From the NCBI RefSeq assembly GCF_000495835.1, contig NZ_AWGC01000018.1:62001-126000 (forward strand): a stretch of 64,000 nt of DNA, written 5' to 3'. The DNA is from Asticcacaulis sp. AC402 (GTDB lineage: Bacteria > Pseudomonadota > Alphaproteobacteria > Caulobacterales > Caulobacteraceae). The position numbers were made by a program, and so were the translations under genes. Positions 9,292 to 18,264 of this stretch are shown piece after piece; the stretch's first letter is position 1, and each line of letters opens with the position of its first letter. The notes beneath the pieces are model-generated. The model ran no database searches. It was not told the origin of the DNA and worked only from the letters and a program-made list of their open reading frames with translations.

Positions 9292-10086
9292 ATGAACGGA
9301 TGGATGCCGTGGCGCCTCTATCTGGCGGTCATGGTTCTGGTGTGGATGCACACCATCGTCAATGTTTCGTCCGAATTGATAGAAAACCCACCCGGCGACC
9401 GTGAGTTCCACATCTGGGAGCCGTTTACCTGGGAGATCAGCAGCGCCCTGACCATCATGATCGTCTTGCCGGTGATCTGGCTGGGCTACCGGCAATTTCA
9501 CTGGCGGCGTTTGGGCCTGACCCTGTTCTGTGTTGTTCATGCCGTCGGACTGGTGATGTTCTCGTTGAGCCATGTCGCGATCATGGTGGTCATGCGCAAG
9601 GCGGTCTATGCCACCATGGGGTCGGCCTATGATTTCACCCATGGCAATCTGCTGCTGCATCTGATCTATGAGGGCCGCAAGGATGGCCTGGCCTATCTGC
9701 TGTTCCTGGCGTTTTTCTGGGCTTATGAGCGGGTGACAGAGGCTAAGCCTTTGCCGCAGGGTGACGGCCGGATCGAGGTCAAGACCGACGGTCGGACCCT
9801 GTATCTGGCGGCGGACGAGATCATCTATGCCGAGGCGGCCGGCAACTATGTCGAACTTCATCTGGCGACGAAGCCGCTGCTGATCCGCGGTACCCTGAGC
9901 GCTTTGGAAAAGCGGCTGACGGGCTTTGCGCGCATCCACCGGTCGCGGTTGTTGAACCCGGTGCATATGAAAAGCTATACAGCAACGCCGTCGGGCGATC
10001 TGCGCATTACCCTGAGCGATGGCCGCGAAATCGTCGCGAGCAGAAGATATCGGAGTGCATTGCTGGACAAGGAGACTCAATCATGA
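9292..10086 (+). CDS. Membrane-anchored LytTR-type transcriptional regulator
   Basis: This 264-residue protein has four predicted membrane helices in its first 145 residues (for example LYLAVMVLVWMHTIV and ALTIMIVLPVIWLGY). A cytoplasmic LytTR DNA-binding domain follows at about residues 165-260 (EIIYAEAAGNYVELHL, ARIHRSRLLNPVHMKSY, SRRYRSAL). It is a one-component sensor-regulator with no receiver domain. The start at 9292 has GAGGG about nine bases upstream. An upstream ATG at 9202 gives a Gly/Ser-rich low-complexity extension and is not favoured. It is divergent from the acyltransferase gene and overlaps the next gene by ATGA, so the pair is probably translationally coupled. Confidence 0.85.
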   Translation: MNGWMPWRLYLAVMVLVWMHTIVNVSSELIENPPGDREFHIWEPFTWEISSALTIMIVLPVIWLGYRQFHWRRLGLTLFCVVHAVGLVMFSLSHVAIMVVMRKAVYATMGSAYDFTHGNLLLHLIYEGRKDGLAYLLFLAFFWAYERVTEAKPLPQGDGRIEVKTDGRTLYLAADEIIYAEAAGNYVELHLATKPLLIRGTLSALEKRLTGFARIHRSRLLNPVHMKSYTATPSGDLRITLSDGREIVASRRYRSALLDKETQS

Positions 10087-10472
10087 CGCCTGAATTCAAA
10101 GCCAGGAAATGGTTGGAAAAGAAGGCGAAGAAGGGCGCGCGGTCTTATCCGATCGGCACCGTTGCCTTCTACGGTCCCGACAACACACGGGCGAGCAAGG
10201 TCGTTGTCAGCATCATGGGCGCGCCGGACAGCGAGCCTGATGAGTTGCGCCGCTGGTTTTCCGAAACAGTGGATGTGCGAAAGGACGCTTCCATCATCAT
10301 CGAGATTGTCGACTTCTTGCACGAACACGACGTACATTCCATAGCCATGGTGGACCGCTTGATCGGCTGTCCGCATGAGGAAGGGATCGACTATCCGGAA
10401 GGTGAAGAATGCCCGAGTTGTACATATTGGGCCGGGCGGGACCGCTGGACAGGCAGGCACCCGAGTTCCTGA
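10083..10472 (+). CDS. Conserved hypothetical protein, possible metal-binding tail
   Basis: This 129-residue soluble protein starts on the ATGA overlap with the LytTR gene, so the two should be made together. The N-terminus is lysine-rich, and the middle (SIIIEIVDFLHEHDVHSIAM) looks like an alpha/beta fold. The C-terminal stretch CPHEEGIDYPEGEECPSC has three Cys and one His spaced as in small zinc sites. I cannot name the family. Its tight coupling suggests a role in the output of the regulator, or simply co-expression. Confidence 0.7.
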   Translation: MTPEFKARKWLEKKAKKGARSYPIGTVAFYGPDNTRASKVVVSIMGAPDSEPDELRRWFSETVDVRKDASIIIEIVDFLHEHDVHSIAMVDRLIGCPHEEGIDYPEGEECPSCTYWAGRDRWTGRHPSS

Positions 10473-10491
10473 CGCAGTGGTGGGCTTCACG

Positions 10492-10556
10492 CCCCCTCCG
10501 TCGCGACTCGCTACGCTTTCGGCGTCTTCTTGGGCGATCGCGTCGAGACGGCGGGA
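10492..10556. repeat. Short copy of dispersed palindromic element (family A)
   Basis: This degenerate copy shares the ends CCCCTCCGTCGCGACTCGC and CGCGTCGAGACGGCGGG with the longer elements at 33381-33567 and 39662-39839, but lacks their central hairpins. It lies between the LytTR operon and the GH92 gene; the GH92 stop codon abuts its right end. Confidence 0.65.
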
Positions 10557-12848
10557 TTACACGAAAGAAGGCGGTCTGTCCGCCGCATTCGCGCCGAACG
10601 CTGTGTTCGGCTCAGCGCCCATGACAAACCTCAGTTCCCCGCCATTCATGATATCGGCATGGCTTATCCACGACCGGTCATACGGCTGACCGTTCAGGGT
10701 CACGCTCTGGATGTAAGGGCCGTTGTCGACATTCTCGGCCACAACACGCAATGAGCCTTCACCAACCTTGATTTCCGCCACCGGGAACAGTGGCGATCCG
10801 AAGACGTAAATGCCGCTGACCGGATCTACCGGATAGAAGCCCAGCGCCGACATGATGTACCAGGCACTCATCTGGCCGCAGTCCTCATTGCCCGACATGC
10901 CGTCCGGTCCGTCGCGGTACTGCTCGCGCAGGATTTTGCGCACCATCGCTTGCGTTTTCCACGGCACACCGGCAAAGGCATAGAGATAGGCGATATGGTG
11001 CGACGGTTCGTTGCCGTGCACATATTGGCCGATCATGCCGTCCATGTCCGGAGGCGAGCCCGGAAGCAGTTCAGAAGACGCAGCAAACAACGCGTCCAGT
11101 CGTGCCTCGAACGCTGCGTCGCCGCCGAACAATGCGATGGTTCCATAGATGTCGTGCTGGACACCGAAGGTCGCCTGCCAGGCATTGCTCTCGCAATAGT
11201 CCCACCACCTCGGGCTATGACCCATGGCGCGCGGATCAAACGGTTCGGCCCAGCGGCCGGTCTTCAGACGCGGCCGCATGAACCGGGTCTTCTTGTCGAA
11301 GACATTGCGGTAATTGCCCGAGCGCTGACGCAGCGCGTCGGCATCACGCGTCTCCCCGGCAAATTCGGCGATATGGGCCATGGCCCAGTCGTCGAGGCTG
11401 TATTCGATGGTCTTGCTGACCGACTGGTTCTGGACATCGGCAGGGATAAAGCCCTTGGCGCGATAGCTGTCCAGCCCGAACTCGGTGCGTTGAAACGCCA
11501 GTTGACGGTACAAAGACCAGGCCCTGGCAGCATCGATGCCGGGTAGCCCCTTGTTCAGCGCTTCGGCGATCACCACAGCGGAATGCCAGCCTATCATGCA
11601 ATAGGTCTCGACCCCTTGCAGCGGCCAGATGCACGGTCCGGCCGGGCTCTGCAGGCCTTGTTCGATCAGGTTGCGGGCGTAGGCGGCGGCGCGGTCGGGC
11701 GCCAGTATGGTCATCAGCGGATGCCAGGTGCGGTAGGTGTCCCACAGGCTGTAGGTGCTGTAATTGACCTCGCCGGGCACCAGGGTGTGAACCGCGCCGT
11801 CCATGCCGCGGTAGCGGCCGTCGTGGTCGCTGAACAGGGTCGGCGCCATATGGGCGTGGTACATGGCCGTATGGAAGATGCGCCGGTCGGATTCGCTCTC
11901 GGTTTCGATGCGGATGGGCGACAGGGCCTGCGCCCACGCGGCGCGGGCGGCACCGTGAACGGCTTCGAAATCCCAGTGCGGCAGGTCGGTGTCGAGATTT
12001 GTCAGGGCGCCAGGGATGTCGACCGCTGACACGGCAGCCTTGATCAGCAAGGGCTCGTTCAGGACACCGAAATCGAGCACAGCCTTAAGCTTGCGGCCGG
12101 TGAAGGCGGCGATTTCGTCGACCGGTTCGTCGTTTTCGTAAAACTGAATGGTCTCGAACGGTTGCGACAGCCGCATGACAAAGTGGATATGGCGGCCATT
12201 GGCCCATTGCAGCACCCGACGCGATCCGGCCAGGACGGTCTGGCTGTTGGCCTGGAACTGGGCCGAGGCGATCAGGGTCTGTGACAGGTCGCGGTCGCGA
12301 TAGCCGTGGGTCCAGTCGAGCAGGATGCGGGCGGGCTGACCCGCGGGGAAGGTATAGCGGTGCAGGCCGGCGCGCGCCGTGGCCGTCAGTTCGGCGCGGA
12401 TGCCGGTGTCGGGCAGGATCAGGCTGTAGTAGCCGGGTGTGGCCACCTCGTGTTCGTGGCTCATTCGGGTACGGTAGCTGCCTTCCGGATTGGCCAGCGT
12501 TCCGGGCGATAGCCTGGTCTCACCAAGGAAAGGCACCACCAGCAGATCCATCATGTCGCTGGCGCCGGTGCCGGACAGGTGGGTATGCGAGAAGCCGAGC
12601 AGGGTCGAGTCGTCGTAGTAATAGCCGGAACAGGCATCCCAGCGAGCATTGTCGGTGTCGGGCGACAGCTGAATCATGCCGAACGGGACGGTGGCGCCGG
12701 GGAAGACATGACCATGGCCGCCAGTGCCGATCATCGGATCGATGAAAATGGTCGGATCGGCCCGGCCCAGCGGATCGGCGCGAACGGGCAGGGCAAGGGC
12801 TGCCGCCGTGGCAGCGGCCGACATTAACAAACGCCTACGCGAAATCAC
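10557..12848 (-). CDS. GH92 exo-alpha-mannosidase, Tat-exported
   Basis: This 763-residue calcium-dependent inverting alpha-mannosidase would trim mannose from high-mannose glycans. The N-terminus MISRRRLLMSAAATAAALAL carries a twin-arginine motif and a hydrophobic core, so a folded protein is exported by Tat. Family signatures are FIDPMIGTGGHGHVFPGATV near the N-terminus, GFSHTHLSGTG, the HGNEPSHHIAYLY segment, and GMSGNEDCGQMSAWYIMSAL holding the acidic catalytic residues. Full length for the family. It is transcribed alone; its upstream neighbour on the same strand ends in a strong terminator. Confidence 0.93.
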   Translation of the reverse strand: MISRRRLLMSAAATAAALALPVRADPLGRADPTIFIDPMIGTGGHGHVFPGATVPFGMIQLSPDTDNARWDACSGYYYDDSTLLGFSHTHLSGTGASDMMDLLVVPFLGETRLSPGTLANPEGSYRTRMSHEHEVATPGYYSLILPDTGIRAELTATARAGLHRYTFPAGQPARILLDWTHGYRDRDLSQTLIASAQFQANSQTVLAGSRRVLQWANGRHIHFVMRLSQPFETIQFYENDEPVDEIAAFTGRKLKAVLDFGVLNEPLLIKAAVSAVDIPGALTNLDTDLPHWDFEAVHGAARAAWAQALSPIRIETESESDRRIFHTAMYHAHMAPTLFSDHDGRYRGMDGAVHTLVPGEVNYSTYSLWDTYRTWHPLMTILAPDRAAAYARNLIEQGLQSPAGPCIWPLQGVETYCMIGWHSAVVIAEALNKGLPGIDAARAWSLYRQLAFQRTEFGLDSYRAKGFIPADVQNQSVSKTIEYSLDDWAMAHIAEFAGETRDADALRQRSGNYRNVFDKKTRFMRPRLKTGRWAEPFDPRAMGHSPRWWDYCESNAWQATFGVQHDIYGTIALFGGDAAFEARLDALFAASSELLPGSPPDMDGMIGQYVHGNEPSHHIAYLYAFAGVPWKTQAMVRKILREQYRDGPDGMSGNEDCGQMSAWYIMSALGFYPVDPVSGIYVFGSPLFPVAEIKVGEGSLRVVAENVDNGPYIQSVTLNGQPYDRSWISHADIMNGGELRFVMGAEPNTAFGANAADRPPSFV

Positions 12849-12913
12849 GCTACGCCCCCGACTGGCTTCTTCTGGAGAGGCCTATCAAGCATCGTGCCAG
12901 GACACACTGCAAC

Positions 12914-12951
12914 AAAAAAACGGCAGCCTCCGGGGTGGTTGGAGACTGCCG
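12914..12951 (-). terminator. Rho-independent terminator of the alpha/beta hydrolase gene
   Basis: On the minus strand, CGGCAGTCTCC (complement of 12941-12951) pairs with GGAGGCTGCCG (complement of 12921-12931), with one mismatch. A run of seven T (12914-12920) follows. It lies 118 bp after the hydrolase stop and before the GH92 start, and insulates the two genes. Confidence 0.85.
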
Positions 12952-13068
12952 CAAGGTGGAGTTGATACGAGCGATTAGGTGGTGATTCCCGTGGAAGGGG
13001 AAGTGCGATTTTTGAGCACTACTTTTTGGTGTTGCCGCGGCACGTTTTCAGCGTGTCGGCCAAACCTG

Positions 13069-14121
13069 TTACAGGCCGAGTTTGTCTTTGATAAATGTAA
13101 CGGCATAGGTCAGGGCATGGTCGCGGGCTGCCACATTATTGCTGTTGCCATTGGTTGTGGCGTTGTTGGCATCGAAATTGTGCGTAGCGCCGGCGCGGGT
13201 CTCCATGGTCAGGCGGTCGCTTTTGGCGGCGACGACATCAAGCAGTTTGGGATTGCAAACCGTAATGTCGACCTTGGTGTCGGCGGCGGCATTGATTAGA
13301 TGAATGGGGACATAGGAATCATAGTTGCCGACGCCATTGCCGGAGATAGCGTAGCGGTTTTCCATGCCGCAAGCTGGGTAGAGGACAAAACCGGCCTGGA
13401 AGCCCGAAGACGTGTTGGCGGCAAAACTAACGGGCAGGGGCGTATTGGTCGCGGCGAGGGCGGACAAGGTGGTCGTCCCACCGTTGGACCACCCCATGAG
13501 TACCACCTGGGTTTCGTTGACGTGATCGAACTTCGCCTTGATCGCCGCCAAAGCGCTGTACGCGAAGTAGGGGCGGGCATTGGCTGCGCTGGCCCAACCG
13601 GGACGGTTGCTGGCGTCGGTGTCCGGGAATCCCATCGGCATTCCGTAGGCGGTGAAGTCGTCCATCAAGATGGCGACGAAGCCCTTCGACTTCCAGTAAT
13701 CGCCCCACATCTTGGATCGGTTGCTCAGTTTTTCGAAGGTGCCGGGGTTTTTATCTGGCTTGTCAGTTGAATAAATGCCGCCATGACCGCCCATCATGAC
13801 CACGGCAGGCCAGCCACTGGCGGGTGCGGTGCCCGACGGCGTCCATACAAAAGCTTTCAGTTTCGGCGGCGTGCTGAGCAGGGAGGCTTCGGCGGCGGCG
13901 GACTGTAGGTTGGCATCAAGGTTCGGATTGGCCGCGATGGTGCCGGACGTGGCCAGGTTGGGGATGTCGGTCAGATAGTATTTGGCCGTCATCAGTGGCG
14001 ATGGTGTGACGATTCCAACGGCGGGGGAGTCATAAGAGACCGTTTGCGAAAGCGCGCGCTGGCAAAGCGCCAGGCCGATCAGGGATACGATGGCCAAGGC
14101 GGCCAGTTTTTGCGTGGTCAT
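13069..14121 (-). CDS. Secreted alpha/beta-hydrolase (dienelactone-hydrolase-like)
   Basis: This 350-residue protein has an N-terminal signal peptide ending near RALSQT. The alpha/beta-hydrolase features are an oxyanion-type segment VVMMGGHGGIYS, the nucleophile elbow GWSNGG, a later Asp region, and a late His in GATHNFDANN. It probably hydrolyses an ester in the periplasm or outside the cell; carbohydrate esters are possible given the neighbourhood. It stands alone with its own terminator and is divergent from the AlkB-like gene across 230 bp in which I see no clear promoter. Confidence 0.8.
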   Translation of the reverse strand: MTTQKLAALAIVSLIGLALCQRALSQTVSYDSPAVGIVTPSPLMTAKYYLTDIPNLATSGTIAANPNLDANLQSAAAEASLLSTPPKLKAFVWTPSGTAPASGWPAVVMMGGHGGIYSTDKPDKNPGTFEKLSNRSKMWGDYWKSKGFVAILMDDFTAYGMPMGFPDTDASNRPGWASAANARPYFAYSALAAIKAKFDHVNETQVVLMGWSNGGTTTLSALAATNTPLPVSFAANTSSGFQAGFVLYPACGMENRYAISGNGVGNYDSYVPIHLINAAADTKVDITVCNPKLLDVVAAKSDRLTMETRAGATHNFDANNATTNGNSNNVAARDHALTYAVTFIKDKLGL

Positions 14122-14351
14122 GGGAGTAAATCCTTATCCGGTGTGTGACGGTCATGGGATAAGGCGAGCCTGTCAGAGTCTGATGTCTTTGGCTCGGTGT
14201 CTTGGTCGCAATTGTATCAGCCAGACGTGCTGCGCGATCTCCCTGCATTGTTTTGAACGGGTACCGGCACACGGTCGTCAGGGCGGTGATTTAGCCTCTT
14301 GCCCTTTCTCGGGCATTATGTTCTTCTTTTGTTCCTTAATCGAGTCGCAGA

Positions 14352-14948
14352 ATGTCCGCCCTGTCTCTGTTGGATCTGTTCGAGCCTGAGCCCGTGGCGG
14401 GGCTCAGCTACTGCGAAGATTACATCACCTTGGCCGAAGAGGCCGAACTGATCGCCCAGATCGATCGCCGGCCGTGGTCGCTGGACCTGTTGCGCCGCCG
14501 GCAGTGGTATGGTTGGGACTATGACGACACGGCCGTGGGCCGGCCAACCGATTATCAATCCCAGCCGATGGAAGAATGGCTGAATATCCATGCGCGCCGA
14601 TTACAGGCCGACGGTTGGTTTGGCGGCGTGCCGCAGCGCGCCCTGGTCAACGAATATGAACCGGGGCAGGGGATCGGCGCGCATAAGGACCGTGATATCG
14701 AGCTTATCCGGTCGGTGGCAATCGTAAGTTTGGGTTCGGCGGTGATGATGGACTTTACCCGGCCTGGCCAGGTCACTCGCTCGCACTATCTGCGGCCGCG
14801 CAGCCTGGTGGTGATGACGGGCGAGGTGCGCGAACAGTGGATGCATGGCATTGTCGGCCGCAAGTCGGACCGCGTCGGCGGCCTGGTTTTGCCGCGCGGC
14901 CGTAGGTTGTCGCTGACGATGCGCTATGTGGCGCCGGAAGGGGTGTGA
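14352..14948 (+). CDS. AlkB-like 2-oxoglutarate/Fe(II) dioxygenase
   Basis: This 198-residue protein belongs to the AlkB superfamily of Fe(II)/2-oxoglutarate dioxygenases, which oxidatively demethylate nucleic acids or proteins. The iron-binding HxD is seen in GIGAHKDRD, and the 2-oxoglutarate Arg region in PRGRRLSLTMRYVAP. A nucleotide-recognition lid is suggested by the N-terminal Trp/Tyr-rich stretch RRRQWYGWDYDD. Its 3' end overlaps the convergent pseudouridine synthase gene by 25 bp. Substrate cannot be told; DNA or RNA repair is likely. Confidence 0.88.
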   Translation: MSALSLLDLFEPEPVAGLSYCEDYITLAEEAELIAQIDRRPWSLDLLRRRQWYGWDYDDTAVGRPTDYQSQPMEEWLNIHARRLQADGWFGGVPQRALVNEYEPGQGIGAHKDRDIELIRSVAIVSLGSAVMMDFTRPGQVTRSHYLRPRSLVVMTGEVREQWMHGIVGRKSDRVGGLVLPRGRRLSLTMRYVAPEGV

Positions 14949-15697
14949 CCGGCCTTGATGAGGGCGTCGCGTTCGTCCGATGTCATCAGCCGCCACTGGC
15001 CTTCCGGCAAATCCCTCAGGTGCAGCGGTCCGATCCGGTCGCGGTACAGGTCGGTCACCCGCAGTTCGACCATGTCGCACATGCGGCGAATCTGGCGTTT
15101 GCGGCCTTCCCTAAGTACGAAGGTCAGTGATTGTGGGCCGGTCTGGGTCACCTCAGCCGGTTTCAGCTTGCGGCCGTCCAGTTCGAGGCCGTGCCGCAAC
15201 CACGCCAGCTTGGCCTCAATGATCTGGCCGCGGACCTGGACGTGGTAGGCCTTGTCGAGTTCTGAATCCGGGCCGATGACCGCCTTGGCCAAAACCCCGT
15301 CCTCGGAAAGTATCAACAAACCATGCGAGTCCTTGTCGAGCCGCCCGATCGGCGCCAGCTTGGAAGTCTGGTCGGGATAGACATCGGCCGGTCCGAAGAC
15401 ATTCGCACGGCGGATCATGCGCACCGCCGGCGTTTCTCCAGGCTCTGGCTGGCCCGAGACGATGCCGATCGGCTTGTTGTAGATGACCGTCATGGGCAGG
15501 GTTTTGCCGCGATCCAGCGTCACGGTCTGACCTGAGAGGATCTTGCGGCCGGCATCGCGGACGACTTCGCCGGCAATGGCGACGCAACCCTCTTCGATGA
15601 GCGTGTCGGCTTCACGGCGTGAACAGACGCCGCTCTGGGCCAGCCACTTGTTCAGCCGGATCGGCTCTGTGCCGTCATATGTTTTGCTCAGGGACAT
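14924..15697 (-). CDS. RluF/RluB-type 23S rRNA pseudouridine synthase
   Basis: This 257-residue protein has an N-terminal S4 RNA-binding domain (RLNKWLAQSGVCSRREADTL) and a RsuA/RluB/RluF-type catalytic domain. The motif IGRLDKDSHGLLILSEDG contains the catalytic Asp, and REGRKRQIRRMCDMV is the usual RNA-contact segment. It isomerises uridine to pseudouridine in large-subunit rRNA. RluF is the nearest by feel, without certainty. It is convergent and overlapping with the AlkB-like gene and divergent from the M23 peptidase gene. Confidence 0.88.
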   Translation of the reverse strand: MSLSKTYDGTEPIRLNKWLAQSGVCSRREADTLIEEGCVAIAGEVVRDAGRKILSGQTVTLDRGKTLPMTVIYNKPIGIVSGQPEPGETPAVRMIRRANVFGPADVYPDQTSKLAPIGRLDKDSHGLLILSEDGVLAKAVIGPDSELDKAYHVQVRGQIIEAKLAWLRHGLELDGRKLKPAEVTQTGPQSLTFVLREGRKRQIRRMCDMVELRVTDLYRDRIGPLHLRDLPEGQWRLMTSDERDALIKAGHTPSGAT

Positions 15698-15743
15698 GGC
15701 GCGGTCCTAGCGAAGTTTGTGCGTTTAAGCTAGTCACAGACAG

Positions 15744-16409
15744 ATGAGCGATGTTTTCCACCTGTATCATGCCTGGCTGGCCGCGCGCACCGATCGCCCG
15801 GCCGAAGTTATTCGCGGGCTGCACGGCGATTGCGACCGGGTGCGCCTGGATGCCGAAGGTCTGGCGGCCAACAACTGGCCGGTCAGTTTCCCCGCCGACC
15901 TGCCCGTGCAGAAGGGTGATCGCCTGGCCTGGGGCGGCTACGACGAGGACCGCGCCATCTATGACAGCCCGGTGTTTGTTCCGGAATCGGGCGAGCCGCG
16001 TACCATCCACCTCGGCATCGACATATTTGCGGCTGCCGGGAGCGAAGTGTTTGCGCCGATCCCGGGGCGTGTGCATAGCTTTCAGAACAATGCCAATGTC
16101 AAGGATTATGGTCCGACGATACTGCTGGAGCATGCAGTTGAAGACCTGACCTTCTGGACGCTGTACGGGCACCTGAGCCGCAACAGCCTGGACGGTTTAG
16201 GTGTCGGCCGACGCTTCGAGGCTGGCGACCGCATTGCCTGGCTGGGCGAGGCCCACGTCAATGGCGGCTGGACCCCACATCTGCATTTCCAGGTCATACT
16301 GGATATCCTGGACAAATCCGGCGACTATCCCGGCGTCTTCAAACACAGCGAACGCGACCGGTGGAAACGGATATGTCCTGATCCAACGGGTTTGCTGGGG
16401 CTTGCCTGA
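15744..16409 (+). CDS. M23-family metallopeptidase (LytM-like)
   Basis: This 221-residue protein has the M23 zinc-peptidase core: HLGIDIFAAAGSEVFAP supplies the first His and Asp, and HLHFQ gives the C-terminal His pair region. In this family it cleaves peptidoglycan cross-bridges, or in LytM proteins lacking zinc ligands it activates amidases; here the ligands look intact. No signal peptide is visible, which is unusual for a wall hydrolase. Some M23 proteins of this layout in alphaproteobacteria sit beside aminotransferase domains, so an intracellular role is possible. Confidence 0.8.
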   Translation: MSDVFHLYHAWLAARTDRPAEVIRGLHGDCDRVRLDAEGLAANNWPVSFPADLPVQKGDRLAWGGYDEDRAIYDSPVFVPESGEPRTIHLGIDIFAAAGSEVFAPIPGRVHSFQNNANVKDYGPTILLEHAVEDLTFWTLYGHLSRNSLDGLGVGRRFEAGDRIAWLGEAHVNGGWTPHLHFQVILDILDKSGDYPGVFKHSERDRWKRICPDPTGLLGLA

Positions 16410-16435
16410 GCACACCCGATCGTGGTGACCATGAA

Positions 16436-16505
16436 CTTCGCGCCTTCGCGTCTTCGCGTGAAACCTCTTTGATCGGCGGAAGTTGTCTCACGCGAAGGCG
16501 CGAAG
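16436..16505. repeat. 16-bp perfect inverted repeat between convergent genes
   Basis: CTTCGCGCCTTCGCGT at 16436-16451 is perfectly complementary to 16490-16505, with a 38-nt loop. It lies between the convergent M23 and modC genes. No T-tract, so it is a dispersed palindromic repeat or a bidirectional attenuator. Confidence 0.7.
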
Positions 16506-16518
16506 AAAAGGTTCAGGA

Positions 16519-17232
16519 TTATACCCGTATCCCCGCCTTCAAAGCCGCTCGCGCCAGGGCTTTCAACTCGGCCTCGCTCAAACCCTCGACTTCGGCGGCG
16601 AAGTCCAATTCCGGCACATCGATCAGCCGCCCTTTCGACAGACGCAACACCCGGTCGGCCAAACGTTCAATCTCGAAGGCATCATGGCTGACATAGAGCA
16701 CCGGCACCGTCTTGCCGATCGCAGCGATAACCGGAACCAGACCTGCCTTGGCCTCGGCGTCCAGGCTCGATAACGGCTCGTCCATCAACAGCAGCTGCGG
16801 TGCCGACAGCAGGGTGCGCGCCATGGCCACCCGCTGGCGCTCGCCGCCAGACAGTTTTGCCACCCCGCGCCCCAGCAAGTCCTCGATGCCGGTCTGGGCT
16901 ACGATCCTGTCGAAATCGACCGAAGCCCCTGACCGGTAGCGGGCATAGTCGAGATTGCCCTGGACGCTGAGATGCGAAAGAAGCGAAGGCTCCTGGAAGA
17001 CATAGCCAACGCGGCGTTGATGCACGGGGACGAACTGCGCGCCGTCTTGCCAGATCGCTCCATCGACCATCACCCGGCCGTTAAATCGCGTCAGTCCGGC
17101 GATGGCCCGCAGCAAGGTTGTTTTGCCCGAACCCGACGGCCCCCAGACAGCGGTGACTCCCTGGGCCGGGATCGAAAACGCCGCTTCGAGCGTGAAGCCG
17201 CCCGTGACGCCTGTCAGGGAGACCTCAATCAC
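16519..17232 (-). CDS. modC: Molybdate ABC transporter ATP-binding protein ModC
   Basis: This 237-residue ATPase powers molybdate import with ModB. Walker A is GPSGSGKTT, the ABC signature is [13 protein letters not shown], Walker B is [14 protein letters not shown], and the switch His is in [12 protein letters not shown] at 17232 is chosen because GGGAGG is correctly spaced and it overlaps the modB stop by 8 nt; the longer frame is non-homologous. It ends right after the ATPase core, without the C-terminal MOP molybdate-binding domain of classic ModC (about 350 residues). Last gene of the porin-modA-VOC-modB-modC operon. Confidence 0.92.
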   Translation of the reverse strand: MIEVSLTGVTGGFTLEAAFSIPAQGVTAVWGPSGSGKTTLLRAIAGLTRFNGRVMVDGAIWQDGAQFVPVHQRRVGYVFQEPSLLSHLSVQGNLDYARYRSGASVDFDRIVAQTGIEDLLGRGVAKLSGGERQRVAMARTLLSAPQLLLMDEPLSSLDAEAKAGLVPVIAAIGKTVPVLYVSHDAFEIERLADRVLRLSKGRLIDVPELDFAAEVEGLSEAELKALARAALKAGIRV

Positions 17233-17902
17233 GCGCAGCCCTCCCGATACGGCGCTCGATAACCAGTAAAGCCAGCAGCACCGCAAAAGCGAACACCATC
17301 AGCCCGCCGGCCAGAAGATGCGCTCCGGCGAAGTTCAGTTGTTCGACCAACTGGAAGATGCGGATCGATACCACCTCGGTCTTGCCCGGAATGGCGCCGC
17401 CGATCATCAGCACCACGCCGAATTCCCCCACTGTGTGGGCAAACACCAGCAGTGCCGCGGTCAGAAACCCCTTGCGTGCCTGGGGCAGGGCGACGCTCCA
17501 GAAGGCGTCCCACGGCGCGGCCCGCAGGGTCGCCGCGACCTCGAACGGCCGCGCGCCGATGGCCTCAAAAGCATTGCGGATCGGCTGAACGGCGAACGGC
17601 AGGGAATAGAGGATCGAGCCGATGACCAAACCGGCAAAGGAAAAATTCAAGGTCCGGATGCCGAAGGGCTGCAACACGGCCATCAAGGGCGAGTTAGGTC
17701 CCATGGCGACCAGCAGGTAAAACCCCAGTACCGTCGGCGGTAAAACTACCGGCAAGGCGACGACCGCGGTCACCATATCGCGCACCAGACCCGATCCTCG
17801 CGACAGCCACCACGCCAGGGGTGTCGCCAGTACGACCAGGCAGACTGTGGTCACAGCCGCCAGGTTGATAGTGACGACGATGGTATCCCCCAGGCCGGTC
17901 AT
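17225..17902 (-). CDS. modB: Molybdate ABC transporter permease ModB
   Basis: This 225-residue inner-membrane permease has about five to six hydrophobic helices. It also has the ABC-coupling EAA loop region ([19 protein letters not shown]) and the ModB-typical PLAWWLSRG and [11 protein letters not shown]. It forms the channel used by ModA and ModC. The start codon overlaps the stop of the VOC gene (TAATG) and the end overlaps modC, so translation is coupled. Confidence 0.93.
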   Translation of the reverse strand: MTGLGDTIVVTINLAAVTTVCLVVLATPLAWWLSRGSGLVRDMVTAVVALPVVLPPTVLGFYLLVAMGPNSPLMAVLQPFGIRTLNFSFAGLVIGSILYSLPFAVQPIRNAFEAIGARPFEVAATLRAAPWDAFWSVALPQARKGFLTAALLVFAHTVGEFGVVLMIGGAIPGKTEVVSIRIFQLVEQLNFAGAHLLAGGLMVFAFAVLLALLVIERRIGRAARD

Positions 17903-18264
17903 TATTCGGGTTTATGACAAACGGCCTCGATATTGTGCTCGTCAGGATCGAGCACAAAGGCGCCGTAATAGTTGGGGTGATAGTGCTCGCGGATGCCGGG
18001 AGCGCCGTTGTTCGCACCTCCGGCCGCAAGGGCGATTTTATGAAAGGCATCGACTGCGGCGCGGCTTTGCGCCTGGAAAGCAACGTGCATAAGGTCGAGC
18101 GGCATGCCGTCAACCAACCAGAAATCGGGTTTGTTAATGCCAAAACCACTGCCGTAGGACTCATCCACGATCAGCCTGTAGCCCAGGGGCGCAAATATGG
18201 CCGTGTAGAAAGCTTTGCTGGCTTTGCGGTCGGAGACCAGCAGGCCCATATGATCGATCATCAC
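17902..18264 (-). CDS. VOC (glyoxalase/bleomycin-resistance fold) protein inside the mod operon
   Basis: This 120-residue single-domain vicinal-oxygen-chelate protein has beta-alpha-beta-beta-beta signatures ([51 protein letters not shown]). Metal-ligand candidates are the His near the N-terminus and the Glu near the C-terminus. Substrate unknown. It is wedged between modA and modB with overlaps on both sides, so it is co-translated with the transporter. An accessory role in molybdate handling is possible but speculative. Confidence 0.85.
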   Translation of the reverse strand: MMIDHMGLLVSDRKASKAFYTAIFAPLGYRLIVDESYGSGFGINKPDFWLVDGMPLDLMHVAFQAQSRAAVDAFHKIALAAGGANNGAPGIREHYHPNYYGAFVLDPDEHNIEAVCHKPE

